Source: Amborella trichopoda (Eukaryota; Streptophyta; Magnoliopsida; Amborellales; Amborellaceae). From it: a DNA stretch of 64,000 nucleotides. Positions 10,145-21,462 of the stretch are shown piece after piece. Below the pieces are notes generated by a model. The model did not search any database. It saw only the letters and a program-made list of their open reading frames with translations, and was not told the origin of the DNA. Made by a program: the position numbers and the translations under genes. Each line of letters opens with the position of its first letter. Position 1 is the first letter of the stretch. Location: positions 2,877,119 to 2,941,118 of the forward strand of contig NW_006498192.1 of the NCBI RefSeq assembly GCF_000471905.2, given 5' to 3'.

Positions 10145-10475
10145 ATCATCATCATAGATTTTTTTCTAATTAATTGGGGTTGACTACATGAATCCTAGTC
10201 TATCATTTGGCTCTATTAAGAGTCATACTCTCAGTGAGGCCATAAATCCCCATATATTTTCTCACTACTTCCAATTATATCCTTTAGGTGTACTCTACCT
10301 TTTTTTAGCATTCCACTTGAATTAACTTATACCTCCTAACTGATGTTGCATTGGGTCTGCGCCACAAAAAGCCAGCCCACCTAAGTCTCATCTCTCTCAT
10401 CTTATCGCCTATTGATGCCACACCTAAATTTTCAATAGTCCATAGTTGTATTCTCAAAATCTATTGACTAACAAA
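10145..10475 (-). mobile_element. RTE-type LINE 3' end, 5'-truncated
   Basis: The minus strand reads IGDKMREMRLRWAG (about 10,425-10,370), the signature of the C terminus of plant RTE reverse transcriptases (usually KMREMRLRWFGHV). Downstream the reading decays through frameshifts, with recognisable words (YGDLWPH, then an IHVVNP-like end). The element finishes in an ATGATGATGAT tail (plus-strand ATCATCATCATCATAG near 10,145), the usual RTE 3' microsatellite. Only the last few hundred bases are present, as expected from incomplete reverse transcription. Confidence 0.8.
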
Positions 10476-11045
10476 AATTGTGGGGATGCCTCTTCTTAGG
10501 GATGTTTTGAGTTATGAATCGAACTCTCAATCGCGAAAGGGGAAGATCTGGGCTAGCAAACAGAAAGGATGCTCGGATTCACAACATGTTTATGTAACAT
10601 CGATCCATTTTTGTAAGTTCTTTTTCGTGTTTTCGCTGTATTTGGACATATCACAGTGGTGTCTAAGAAGTAGGGTTGCCTAAAAGTCTGGTGCAAGATC
10701 CAAAGTCTTCAGTTATATGCCCAATTCCCATAGTAAAGTAGTGTAAAGGATCCTAAGGGCATAAACAATAAAAAAACATTTCTTTTTGTTAAAATTAAAA
10801 TACAATTGTAAAAGCAAGACAACAATAAAAAACATAAGAAAAAATTGGATATAGATAAAATAGATTTCCATGAAGATTCAGAAAAATCTTAAATGAAGAA
10901 AGGGAAAAATGCAAAAAAGGGAAATTGACATGAAAAACTTGGTTTGGTGAGAGGCTGAGTTAAAATAACACGGCCAAGTAGTTAAACACTAGTTGCCTAA
11001 AACTCACTTGACCTGCAATCGACCCTTTAGCGATAGTTGTTATAG
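10476..11045. other. no gene seen
   Basis: AT-rich sequence between the RTE tail and the L1 LINE. The 67-codon frame at 10,480-10,683 has no recognisable content. No promoter or repeat boundary could be fixed. Confidence 0.5.
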
Positions 11046-11053
11046 ATGAGGGC

Positions 11054-11560
11054 TTGGAACATGGGTTGCATGTGGACGGATCCCTGAGGGAGAATGAGGA
11101 CCCTTCTATAAGTTCTAATTTTGAGGTGGTGGAGATGGAGGACTCCTGGCCATATCACTTTATTCCTGCCGAGGACCCTCCATTACTTTTGGAGATGGAT
11201 CAACCGAAGGGGGTGAATCCCCCGGTGGTAATTCCTACTGATACTAAAGAAACTTTGGATCGTGAAATTTCGGACATGGTTGGGCCCATGGTAGCTGATA
11301 GTGGGATAGACTTTAAGGTCCCCATTGGTGTGGTGTTCAAGCAGATTTTTGAGGAGAGGAAGGCTGCAAAGAGGATGGCAAGGGAGACCTCGGAAGCATG
11401 TCCCCGATTCAGAATGAAGATAAGAATGGCAAAAAGAAAGAAAAGGGGCCTGCTAAAGGGACGAGGCATTCGGAGAGGCTGGAGGCTCGAGGAGTTTGTA
11501 GCATGCAAGTGGAGGAACTGTGATTCGAGACTTGCAAGTGGATGAAGTGGAATTCTCTCC
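11054..11560 (+). pseudogene. L1 leader ORF (ORF1 end or ORF2 start)
   Basis: A 163-codon open frame: acidic first half, strongly basic second half (KMRIRMAKRKKRGLLKGRGIRRGWR). It sits immediately before the endonuclease. The charge pattern fits the C-terminal part of an L1 gag-like ORF1, which binds element RNA, but no CCHC zinc knuckle is visible. A stop and a frame change separate it from the endonuclease. Confidence 0.4.
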
Positions 11561-11676
11561 ACCAATAACTGTGGATGATGATTCAGGAGGTGCTATGGAG
11601 GCGGATATGCTCTAGGATGACTCCAATCTAGGTGAGAGCTGGGATGACTCTTCATCCTCTAAACCTTTATTATGTT

Positions 11677-12460
11677 TATTCTCACTTAGAATGTAAGAGG
11701 TCTTGGTGACCTCAAAAGAAAGAAAGATGTTCTTTTTTTAGTTTCTAAGTACAAACCTTCTATAGTTACTCTCCAAGAGACCAAACTCCCTGGTCCCACT
11801 TTATCGGTGGTCAGGGAGGTTTGGGGGAATGGTGCAGTGGATTTTGTTGGTTTAGATTCTGTTGGGGCTTCTGAGAGGTTGTGGGTTTTGTGGGACCCAA
11901 CAATGTTGAGGTCATTTTTTCATCTTTTTAAGGATAATTTTGTTATGGTGGGGTTTGGTGGGCCTTTAGTAGATTTTAAGTGGGGATTAGTGAATATTTA
12001 TGGTCCTCAAACTTTTTCTTTGAAAGAAGCCTTTATTGCATAGTTGTCAGATTTTATTAATGGTTTTGCTTTTCCTGTTTACTAGAGAGGGGAGGGGGGG
12101 GGGGGGGTGTCTTTAATTTGAGTAGATGGCTGGCCGGATGAGAGTAATTTTGGGAGCTCTATTAATTTAGCAATGCGACTCTTTAATAGGTTTATTGAGT
12201 CCTTTGCTCTGCATGATTTGCCTATTGCTGGTGCATCCTTTACTTAGTCAAATGGGAGTACTTCAAACTTGTCTATGTCTAAAATAGATAGGTTTTTGGT
12301 ATCGGGTGAGTGGTCTGAGACATTCCCCCTGGCTGCTGTTAAAGCGCTACCAAGATTTTCTTCGGATCACACTCCATTATTGCTGGGTATCAAAGCTTCT
12401 ATGGGAGGACCTAGGCCTTTTTCGATTGGAAATTGGTTGGCTTTAAGAAAAAGAGGTTTG
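11677..12460 (+). pseudogene. L1 endonuclease (AP-endonuclease-like), broken
   Basis: This would nick target DNA to prime reverse transcription. It begins with NVRGLGD (preceded by a stop where Trp is usual: T*NVRGLG), then IVTLQETKL, which carries the metal-binding Glu. It continues LVNIYGPQ (about 11,990) and RFIESFALHDLPIAGASFT (about 12,185), which is followed by an in-frame stop where Trp is usual. It ends SKIDRFLVSGEW and the active-site block SSDHTPLLLG, with the catalytic Asp-His intact. At least three stops and one shift inactivate it. Confidence 0.88.
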
Positions 12461-12479
12461 TGATCTCATTAAGAGTACT

Positions 12480-14130
12480 TCGAAAAATATGATTTCTATT
12501 GGCACATTAGATTTTCAACTCCATGAAAAGTTACTCAATATTAAACATAGGCTGATAAATTGGAAAAGATCTGTCGGTTTCTTTGTTTCTAAGAAAATCT
12601 AGGATGTTCTTTGGGATGTCCAGGAGATTGATTCTGCCATGCAAACTCTTGGAGTTTGGTCTGAGGATATGGCAAGGGAGAGAAGTTATAAATTGAATGA
12701 CCTTAAGAACCTTAGAAGATCTGAAGAGATTTATTGGAAACAAAGTTATAGGATAAGATGGTTAAAGGAAAGGGATGTTAACACGAAGTTTTTTCATGCT
12801 ACTGCAAATGCTAGGAGGAGGCATAATGATGTGTCTGGTATGGTTATTCAAGGGGTGAATGCAAAGGACAGTAGCGCAATGTCAAGTGCAGTTGCTAGTC
12901 ATTTCCTCAAAGCCTTTTCTTCTGAGGTGAAGAACCTCCCGAGGTTTTCTAGAGTTGGGTTTAAGGTTCTTTCTTTTGCTGATAGACTTTTTTTGGAAAA
13001 AGAGGTAACAATGGAGGAACTCAAAAAGGCAGTGTTTGCTTTACCAAGGGATCAGGCACCAAGCCAGATGGTTTTCCTTTAATTTTCTTCCATAGGTTTT
13101 GGGATCTTATTTGTGGTGAGCTTTTGGAAATAGTGAGAGGGTTTCTCAGGAGAGGAGAGTTATTCAAAGGGGTAACTCATACTTTATTGCACTGATCCCA
13201 AAAAAGTCGGTTGTTACCTCTCTTGGTGATGTTCGACCTATTAGTCTTCTGACGAGCATTTACAAAATAGTGGCTAAGGTGCTAGCAGAACGGTTAAAGA
13301 TTGTTTTACCAGCTCTTATTTCTGGCCCTCAAACCGCTTTTATCAAAAATTAGTTAATTTCATATGGTGTACTAGTTGCCCAGGAGTGTATTCATTCATG
13401 GATTATGCTCGGTCATGCTGGGGTGATTATAAAGCCCGATATGGAGAAAGCTTACGATCGGGTGGAGTGGGGTATTTTGCTAGAAATTTTGAAAAATATG
13501 GGTTTTGGGAGATTTGGAGGAAAGTGGATTTTTGGGTGCCTGTCCTCGGCCCATTTTTCTATTTTATATATAGGGAGCCCAATTGGTTTTTTCAAAGCTT
13601 CTAGGTGGCTGAGGTAGGGAGACCATTTGTGACCCTTTTTCTTCGCCATTTATGCTGAATGCTTCAACCTTCTTATCAAAAATGTTGAGAGAAGTGGGAA
13701 CTTCTATGGTTTTCAGTTGCTTAATGCGGGTCCGCGTATTTCTCATTTGCAATATGCAGACGATGCACTGCTCTTCTGTGAGGCGAAGGCTAACCATATT
13801 AGTAACATTGCGACATTTTTGAAGTGCTGTGAGGTAGCTCTGGGTCTTAAGGTCAACTTCACAAAATCTGCAATTGTGGGGATTAACTGTTCGACTTCTT
13901 TAACTCAAGAGCTGGCTGACTTAATGGGGTGCAGGGTGGAAAACTTCTCTATTGTTTATTTAGGAATGCAAATCTCGGATGGTCACCTCGCTTTGGCTGT
14001 TTGGGACAAAATCATTGAAAGAATTCAGGTTAAGCTCGACCTTTGGAAGTTTAAGTACTTGTCGCTAGGATCTTCTCCCTTAAATCTGTTGTTTCCTTTG
14101 GTTTTCCAAAAAGTAAGCAACTCCAATGCT
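12480..14130 (+). pseudogene. L1 reverse transcriptase, broken
   Basis: The N-terminal part (12,639-13,082) has YWKQSYRIRWLKERDVNTKF and ARRRHNDVSGM, typical of plant L1 ORF2. After frameshifts, DVRPISLLTSIYKIVAKVLA (about 13,230), KPDMEKAYDRVEWG (first catalytic Asp, about 13,435) and HLQYADDALLFCEAK follow. YADD (13,753-13,764) is the intact active-site box. Then LGLKVNFTKSAI and VYLGMQISDGH close the palm. Stops (for example near 13,350 and 13,617) and shifts rule out activity. Confidence 0.93.
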
Positions 14131-14203
14131 TCTATTTCAGATTACTATGAACGAAGGGATAGTAGTATTACTTGGAACTTAATGCTACCCTATAACAAAA
14201 TTT

Positions 14204-14710
14204 TTGATGTGCTTTTTGATGAGCTCTCTGCACTGTTATCTCTATTACGTCCAAAGTAATGGTTCTGATGAGGTAATATGGGAGATTGACAAGGATGGGG
14301 AATATTCAGTAAAACCTATGTATTGTCTTTTATTTCATGATCGTTGGCGGTGGTCCATGCCTGAACTTGCAGTGATCTGGAAATGGTCGTTACCTCGAAA
14401 AATCCACGCTTTTATTTGGTTAGTGTTTCAGAACATAGTTTTAACGGTAGATAATCTTATTAAAAGGGGCAATATTTTACCTAACATTTGCTTGATGTGT
14501 AAGGAAGATAATGAAACTGTCAATCATCATTTCCTCCATTACCCCTTCGTCTCTCGAGTTTGGAACTGGTTCTTTGGTCAGCTTGGTGTGGCTATGGATT
14601 TACCACATAAGATTGATGGAGCTCTGGTCAACTTGTCACTTCTTTTCCTTCCTAAGGTTGGAGTTATTATTTGGCAAATTTCTAGGGGGGTGATTTTATG
14701 GGAAATTTGA
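14204..14710 (+). pseudogene. L1 RT-associated zinc-binding domain (zf-RVT)
   Basis: The frame reads VIWEIDKDGEYSVKPMYCLL, WKWSLPRKIHAFIWLV, LIKRGNILPNICLMCKED and NHHFLHYPFVSRVWNWF. The C..C..H..H arrangement and the WK...P.K...F.W core match the zinc-binding domain that follows plant L1 RT. It is open for 168 codons, so it is the best-preserved part of the element. It probably helps RNA binding. Confidence 0.85.
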
Positions 14711-14911
14711 AAAGAGAGGAATAGAAGAACTTTTGAAGGGAGCTCTTTAGCTTGGGGATTTCTTTTGGATAAAATCTTGCACTCAATTTGGTTATATCTT
14801 TCTATCGCTAAGGTTGGTCGTGATATTTTGGAAGTTGACGTTAGAAGAAATCTTTCGAATCTTTTCTTCGTGAATTCATTAAATGTAAACCACATGGTAG
14901 ATGGATGGCTC

Positions 14912-15308
14912 CTCTTTTGGGGATCTTTAAGCTCAACTTTGATGGGAGCTCACGGGGAAATCCAAGGCTAGCAGGCTTCGGTTGGGTAGCTCATGATTGG
15001 AATGGTTCGGTTATTTCTCTTACGCTGGTCCACTTGGTGTGAGCACAGCTAATTTTGTAGAATTGCAAGCTTTACTTCATCAGATCCGGTTTCTTGTAGC
15101 TCGGAATCTTGGTAATCATTTTATTATTGAAGGGGACTCTCTTAATGTCATCAATTAGGTCAATAGAAAGACCAAATCCCCTTGGGATATGCAGTCTTTG
15201 CTTTTAGAGATTTGGGATTTTGCTTCATCTTTAGTTGTCTCATTTGTGCCTGGCTTTAGGGATGCCAATGAGCTAGCAGATTCTCTTTCTAAAGGGGGCA
15301 CTTTTTAA
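14912..15308 (+). pseudogene. L1 RNase H domain, broken
   Basis: The reading FKLNFDGSSRGNPRLAGFG (about 14,930) holds the first catalytic Asp and the GNPG-like loop. After a stop, VELQALLHQIRFLVARNLG and EGDSLNVIN give the Glu and second Asp. VPGFRDANELADSLSKGG at the end holds the last Asp. It degrades the RNA strand of RNA:DNA hybrids. Stops near 15,040 and 15,157 break it. The poly(A) follows 60 bases later. Confidence 0.85.
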
Positions 15309-15529
15309 TCAGAGATGGGTCTTTGACTCTGTAATTACCTTTTGATCTAATATAGCTTTTGATCTTTGTCAAAAAAAAAAAAAAACTACAACTTGAACCC
15401 AGGTATTCCCCCATTAAAAAAGGGTATACCTCACTTAAAAACGCAAATTCTATTGTGCCCCATGGCTATTACTAGTTAATATTTTTTCCCATTTTGCAAA
15501 CTCCAAAAATAACAATCATAACTAAGTTA

Positions 15530-16060
15530 TCATCGTCATTCAAACCTTATCGCAATTATTAGGCTCGACTACATAAATCTTGCTTCTCTATTCTTCTTTT
15601 TCAAGATCCATACCCTCACTAAGACTAAAAGTCACAATATCTTTTATTATTACTTCTATTGATGCCTTTTTTAGGGGCTTCCCTTTGCCTTTAGAGCCTT
15701 TTACTTTAACTAAATCGCACATTCTAACCAATATTATATTAAATATATGTTGCACATGGCCGGCCCACCTAAGTCTATTTTCTCTCATCTTATCAACTAT
15801 TAAAGCTACGCTTAAGTTCATTTGTATTTATTCGTTAAAAAATCTATCCTTTCTAGTATTGTCACTCATCCATCTCAACGTCTTCAACTCAAATACATGC
15901 ATATTAGAGAAATTTTCTGACCGCCCAATATTCGATCCTATAAAATCATGGTTGATCTTATATCCATCCTATAGAACTTCCCTTTTAGTCTTAATGAACG
16001 ATCACATAAAATTGTATACGCACATTTACACTTCATCCACCCAGTTTTAATTATGTACAC
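15530..16060 (-). mobile_element. RTE-type LINE 3' end, longer copy
   Basis: The minus strand reads LCDRSLRLKGKFYRMDIRST, then a WAVRKF block, then VDKMRENRLRWAGHV and KGKGKPLKKASIEVI. These are the conserved last 150 residues of plant RTE reverse transcriptase (LKGKFYRT, ECWAVK, KMRENRLRWFGHV). The frame 15,821-15,588 is intact, and upstream parts need frame changes. The 3' end is marked by a TCATCGTCATT tail near 15,532. It inserted next to the L1 poly(A), as is common. The 5' end is truncated. Confidence 0.85.
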
Positions 16061-16970
16061 GATATCTTTCATAATCTCTCTATTCTCCTGGATGGATAAC
16101 TAAATATTCCAAAAAAAATAAAAAATTCTAAGTGGTCTGCATCATATTATTGTCCATACTCTCTAGGGTTTTTCAAGCCCATTTTCCTTGGACTATTGGT
16201 CCGTACTTTCCACCACGTATATCCTTTCATTATCTCTTTCGGTTTTTTGTAGTATCTTACGAAGCTCAGGACCCCATGGAGCACACATTGTGTACTATAC
16301 AATAATTTTAGGCCTTCTTCTTTTCGACCTAGGAAAACACAATGGTGTACCATGGGCACAAAATAAACAAAATGTAAAATGTTCCTTTTATGGGCTGCAC
16401 AATGTGCTGGCACCGTAACTGTTTCCGCAGAAAGGACAGATGATATAATCCCTAATAAATGCCATGGACCAAGAGAGCGGCCCAAGAGCCAGAGAGAGGA
16501 GAGAACGAGCCAAAAAGCACTTTGGGTAGAGAGAGAGGAGAGAACGAGCCAAAAAGCACTTTGGGTAGAGAGAGAGGCTCGAGCACTTATGACCGTTGAC
16601 TCGCCTTTAATGTTCATAACAGGCCGGGCAGGCTTTTGTGCTGGTCCTGATTAAAAGAAAAAATAAAATAAAGGGGCCCGGGCGGGTCCGGCCAATTGTG
16701 CATAGTTTGGCTGCTTAGGCCTCGTCCTACATTATGTGACCCAAGACTTAGTTTTTTTCAGGGCTAGCGACAATCCGAGGTAGGCAAACCTTAGCTGTAG
16801 CTTGGCATCGGGCCAAAGAGCCCCTAGCCCTAGCCTAGCCATGGCCCTATTAGGGTTGGGAGTATCCAAGCTAGCTATATCAAGGCCCGACCTAGGCGTA
16901 GCCCCTGTGCCCTTATCGGTTGTGCTTATGCCATGTTCATAGGAGACGTCAGAATTGCAAGCCATTTTAC
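16061..16970. other. unassigned sequence with a 39-bp tandem duplication
   Basis: The unit GAGAACGAGCCAAAAAGCAC, continuing to TTTGGGTAGAGAGAGAG, occurs twice with period 39 (about 16,493-16,577). Open frames of 76 to 156 codons cross it on both strands but resemble nothing I know. GC-rich words such as GGGCCCGGGCGGGTCCGGCC near 16,673 and GGCCCGACCTAGG near 16,883 resemble sub-terminal parts of hAT elements, without findable ends. Confidence 0.5.
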
Positions 16971-16974
16971 TATT

Positions 16975-17235
16975 ATAGAAATATACTTAAAGATATTCAG
17001 TGAACGAATTTTTATAATATTTTATTTATGGTTCATCACTATCCATAATCTATTACAGTCATGATTGTCTAATAGTGTTTGAATTTTAATATTTTTTATA
17101 CAAATTAAATTAATATGAGATCTTATGCTTGTATACTTCTTAATGAGACTGACTTAAATGAAATATAAAAAATATTCAAAATAGTTAAAATGACCAAATT
17201 AGAATATTTAAGAGGTAGTTTTTGTCATTTTAATT
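16975..17235 (+). mobile_element. AT-rich MITE-like arm
   Basis: The segment around TTCATCACTATCCATAATC to AATAGTGTTTGAATTTTAAT resembles, on the same strand, the left arm, and on the opposite strand the right arm, of the foldback element at 19,412-19,885. It therefore looks like a half-element or solo arm. No target duplication was seen. Confidence 0.4.
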
Positions 17236-17516
17236 TTTGAGAAATTTTTTTTCTTGTTGCATTTTCTCCCTTTACTTTCTTGGTTGCAATGATGCTAGCT
17301 GTCAATTACTATTTGTGAAGAAATACTTATTGTTACACAAATATACTCCCCATGGATTTATGGCACAATCTAGCCCACATATTCTTTGTTAACAACAGCA
17401 TGCGTGTGGGGTTGTCTATGCGTGGCAAATATTCTTAACGAAATGCTTCTTTTATTGGAGCACGCATACTATGCTCCCTCGGGAGTATACTTTACTTTTA
17501 CTCCCTCAGTCATACA

Positions 17517-17731
17517 ACCTGAGAATTTTTTCACTTTGAAATTTTAGAAACCACTTAAGAATTACAAGATAATTACTCTCAAAATAAAACTTTGAAATTT
17601 CAATTTTCTAACACTTTGATCCCACCTGAGAATTTTTTCACTTTGAAATTTTAGAAACCACTTAAGAATTACAAGATAATTACTCTCAAAATAAAACTTT
17701 GAAATTTCAATTTTCTAACAATTTGATCCCC
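17517..17731. repeat. 107-bp tandem duplication
   Basis: ACCTGAGAATTTTTTCACTT to CTAACACTTTGATCCC is repeated with period 107 (copies from 17,517 and 17,624). The copies are almost identical: the second reads ACAATTTGATCC where the first reads ACACTTTGATCC. No coding content. Confidence 0.9.
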
Positions 17732-19411
17732 CCAACTGAAAAATTGGATGGTCTCTAATCAACCTTGAGACATTATTTCTTACAAGTGAATGGAGGGTAC
17801 AATTAGGATTTTTGTTGAGCTAATCTATGGGTTGAAGAGATCACATCCTAAAAATTTGGGGTCCTAAAATTAATTTGAGGTGTTATATTATCCGAATGAG
17901 TAAATGAACATTTTTTTCCCACTAAGAGTAGAATATATTTTGGCTTCTTTATTTCAGTCTTTACCATTAATATAATTTTGTAATTGACTTACGATATATA
18001 TCAAGCAATTCAAGGACTGAAATCTCAGTATTAAGAAAAGGAAATCAAAACTTCCTAAAATAAAAATCACAAATCACAAATCACGCTTCTTCCATTTTCC
18101 AGCTACCATACTCGTATAAATATACAATTAGGAATCCATGGTTTTGCCATACGTAATTCCCAAATAAACATAAAACGCCCAAAACAGTATAATATCTTGG
18201 GAAGGCTATTCATATAATAGAAAGAGTGAAATGGAAAATATCTTATAAAAGAAAGCAGTCATAATTTTCATTCTTAGAAAGATTTCCCATATGTGAACTA
18301 ATACCATGTCCTAGTTAGGGCAGAGTGATATTGAATGAGGGGATGGTGAATCACAAACCCTAAAGAGTAAATACATAAAGTTATACAAAAGTGGGGAACT
18401 TAATTTTCATTAAAAATGGAAATCTAGTAAATAAGGATGACATTGACTGTGCAAACAATTTTATTTCAAGAAAGTGGGTGTCCAAGAATGCATGGGGAAG
18501 TGAGGATAATTTAACATACTTTTCATGGAAATGTGGAAAATTCCATGGATGCCCTTTCAGTTTTATGAGCAATAGGCATGCTCTCTTTTCTCTTTTCTCG
18601 GGAGATATTCTTTGCCCTTCCCTAATTTTTAGGACTTATGGTATTCCTCTCTCCTCCCATGTTGTTAAATTCATTTTGCTTTGGTCGATGAGGCCAGAGC
18701 GCTCAGCCTACACCGAAGCGAAGAGCGAAGTTTGATCTCGTCACTTCAGTCAGATTCGAGCTGCTTCGGCCACTTTTAGATAGGCTTTTGGCAGATTCAG
18801 TCGAAGCTTCGGCCTCTTTGGCCTAAGCATAGAAATATTTATATTAAAGTTTTTTTTTATTTTGAATTTTTTATTATTTTATATATATTATTTATATTAA
18901 ATTAAAAAAATCTGAAATCTTCCCTCGAATCAGTCGTAGCACCAAATTGCTTCATTATTTTCACCAAACCAAAAAAAGACTCCAAAGCGAATCTTACAAC
19001 ATGAGCTCATACAATTATCTATAATAAATAGGACTAAGAAAAAATAAAAAAACTACCATGAAAATACAGTGTCATTGCTTAAATGAAAGGAAACACAGTG
19101 TTAGAATCTCTTTAACCCAGCATGTTATGAATAACCCTGTCATCACAATATGAGCAATTTAAAAAAAAAAAGAAAAAATGATTATTAGGTCTTAAAGGAT
19201 TAGATCTAACAACACATGAAATGGATGGCATTTGCTAATTTAGTTCAAATGAATTGTTTTTCAAAAAATTTGACCGGCTTCATCATCAGGTCCAGGTGGG
19301 GTGTTTGACAAGTCTGGGGTATAACAGATTCCACTGAGTCAGAAAAATGGGCGAGGGTGAACCAATGTAGTCATCCATCCGAGAGTAGGTGAAACAAATT
19401 TTCTTATTGTG
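17732..19411. other. no gene seen
   Basis: AT-rich. The 114-codon frame at 18,391-18,735 has no recognisable motif. A GC-rich patch at 18,690-18,830, rich in CTTCGGCC and GAAGCTTCGGCC, resembles a decayed retroelement or hAT end but has no clear boundary. Confidence 0.45.
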
Positions 19412-19885
19412 TGTATATATCAAAAACACTGTCTCATCACTATCTAAAGTACATACGATGGTCACGATTATTTAAAAGTATTTAAAACTTAATAATTTTA
19501 TTACAAATTATATTGACTTGAAGTTTTGTAAGTGTGCGCCATAGTGAGCCACACCCATATAACATATAAAAAACAATCCAAATAATAAAAATAACCAAAT
19601 TCCACCAATAAAGACTTTAGGAGTATTTTTATCATTTTATGTCTTGATTATTATTTCTTAATATTTTATTTTGGTACGAATTAGTTAGATGCACACACGT
19701 TCCAAATTTTAAGTCAATCTGACTTATAAAAAAATTATTTAAAATTTTATGAAAAAGTTATTTGAAATTCAAATACTATTATATATCCGTGACATGTGAT
19801 GAAATTTCCATAGTGATGAATTATGAACAAAATACTATAGATTTTCGTTCATAAGTATTTCTAATGTTATATACGGAAAAAAATT
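19412..19885. mobile_element. foldback (long inverted repeat) MITE
   Basis: The left arm (from CATCACTATCTAAAGTACAT, about 19,434, to TTGTAAGTGTGCGCC, about 19,542) matches the reverse complement of the right arm (from CATAGTGATGAATT back to GATGCACACACGTTCC, about 19,690-19,830). The shared words in the reverse complement are CATCACTAT, GTCACG, AGTATTT, TTGACTT and GTGTGC. Arms of 100-200 bp around a centre of about 150 bp fit a MULE- or foldback-type non-autonomous element. The exact ends and target duplication are uncertain. Confidence 0.55.
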
Positions 19886-20230
19886 AAAAACACTCACATT
19901 TTAGGTAGCAATCACCCAACGGCTAAGATTAAAAGTTGGCAATCCAACGTCCTGTGTTGCGTGATTTTTTTTGTTTCTATTTTAAATTATATTGACATGA
20001 AATTTTGGCCTTTCTCAATACAATATGGTAAATTAAAATAAAATATTAAAAAAGTTGAAACCCGAAGAAGACCAAACTACCTCATGAAAAATGAGCAGGA
20101 AATTTGGTGATTTTTCACTCATCAAATTATTTTTTAAATATTTCGTTGATGCTGCTTGATAAAATATATAAATGCTCCAATTTTTGCGTCAATCCAATCT
20201 CCATAAAAAGAATCAAGAAATAGAAGTCTA

Positions 20231-20966
20231 TTGCAAAATAATCGGTGGAAACGGGTCGGGTATGGGTAAGATCCAGCCGGATCCGGACCCTGACCCGAAT
20301 AGCATTCGGGTCTAGGTTTTAGATGTGGACCCGACCCGTTGGGTACAAAAGTTGGACCCATACCTGTGCCTGTCGGGTCTCGCTTTTGTCCCGTCAGATC
20401 CTGGGTTTGGTCAGGTCCATTACCACCCTCGCTATGAGCATTTTTTTTTTTTGCCCTTTTTTTACCATCATATATTCAGATTATTGGCAACAATGTCACT
20501 ATCACCCATCATTAGATTTCAAGATGTCTAATTTGTCCTTCAATAGCTAAAGATGACTACGAGTTCTAATTGTATACAATCCTTAATAAATCAAAACGAA
20601 TAGGGCATACAATATTTTATCTCCAACAATTTACGGGTACGGGTTGTTGGATTTGGTGCTATCCAAATCACCCACATATGAAAGTCCTAGATTATGTCGG
20701 ATTAACAAATTCTCATGGTATGTGAGATTGAGATATTTCCATATTATGTGGAATTGAGATATATATTTGATAAGTTTTCTAGTAAAATAGAAATCCAAAT
20801 AGGATTATGACTCTTGGATATATCTTTTGGTCGTTTGAGATATATGTAAGATATATATGAAATTTTATATTTAGTATGAACTCCTAATCTTAATCTTTAT
20901 ACATATGGAATAAAAGTGCATAGAATTCGTGTGCCCAATTTGGGTCACTGGGAATGGTGGTCTCTC

Positions 20967-20999
<33 letters not shown>

Positions 21000-21462
21000 A
21001 AAGCCTCATGTGTATAAGATGTAATTTCTTCTCAGAGAAGAGAGCTTCCTATGGAGATAAAATTTTGATGGTGCCTCTTTTAAGTAGTTCCATGGAGATA
21101 GGGTTTGCTCGAAGGAAGGGAGAGTGGTTTAAAATGGTTTGGTCGATTGTGTTTTTGTCGAGGTTTGTTTCAAAATCTTTAATGTAATTTTTATTGGTAC
21201 AATGGATTTCAGTTTGCCGTGCCCGTGGATGTCGCCTTTCTGGGGTGAATCACGTAAATTTTTATGTTTTTGTGGTATTTATTTCATGCTTTATTTCTCG
21301 TACTTTATTTGTTAAAAATCAACCCATCAAGCTTAAAGCTTCTACATACAAGACGATTCGGGTCCAACCAGACCTAGACTCAAATGGTATTCGAATCCAA
21401 GTCTGCCGAGTCTGGACCCATAGTAGGACCCGTCCGGGTCCATTGCGACCCCTATTGCAAAA
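20231..21462. mobile_element. hAT-like non-autonomous element with 8-bp target duplication
   Basis: The 8-bp TTGCAAAA flanks both sides exactly (20,231-20,238 and 21,455-21,462). The element between (20,239-21,454) starts TAATCGGTGGAAACGGG and, read from the other end, starts TAGGGGTCGCAATGGACC. Both resemble the hAT terminal consensus TAGGGGTGGCAA.CGGG. Sub-terminal DNA is full of GGGTC/GACCC words (20,250-20,430 and 21,355-21,445). No transposase is encoded. The body is interrupted at 20,645-21,358 by an LTR-like insert. An 8-bp duplication is the hAT hallmark. Confidence 0.7.
20645..21358 (+). mobile_element. copia-like solo LTR or LTR fragment nested in the hAT element
   Basis: It starts TGTTGGATTTGGTGC and carries CCCGTGGATGTCGCC then GAATCACGTAAATTTTTATG (about 21,216-21,262), the 'GTGGATGTAG...AACCACGTAAAT' signature of many plant copia LTR R/U5 regions. 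The 5-bp CGGGT lies on both sides (20,640-20,644 and 21,359-21,363), inside sequence that would otherwise read ACGGGTACGGGTCCAACC. The right end reads ACGATT rather than the expected CA; a better LTR-like end, CCCATCA, lies at 21,329. A (GA)n run sits at 20,970-20,996. Confidence 0.55.

Larger units (their letters stand above)
11046..15385 (+). mobile_element. L1-clade LINE with RNase H, decayed
   Basis: In order on the plus strand: an acidic/basic leader (11,054-11,560), endonuclease (11,677-12,460), reverse transcriptase (12,480-14,130), the RT-associated zinc-binding domain (14,204-14,710), RNase H (14,912-15,308) and a poly(A) tail (15,371-15,385). This is the layout of plant L1 elements that carry a C-terminal RNase H. 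Many stops and frameshifts break it. The 5' end is not defined, ORF1 is mostly missing, and no target-site duplication was found by eye. The poly(G) run at 12,090-12,108 lies in the endonuclease. Confidence 0.92.

Noticed and set aside
20244..20431. A separate 190-bp hAT MITE with ends at CGGTGGAAACGGG and TTACCACCCTCG
   Set aside because: The flanks do not match, while the larger element 20,239-21,454 has an exact 8-bp duplication.
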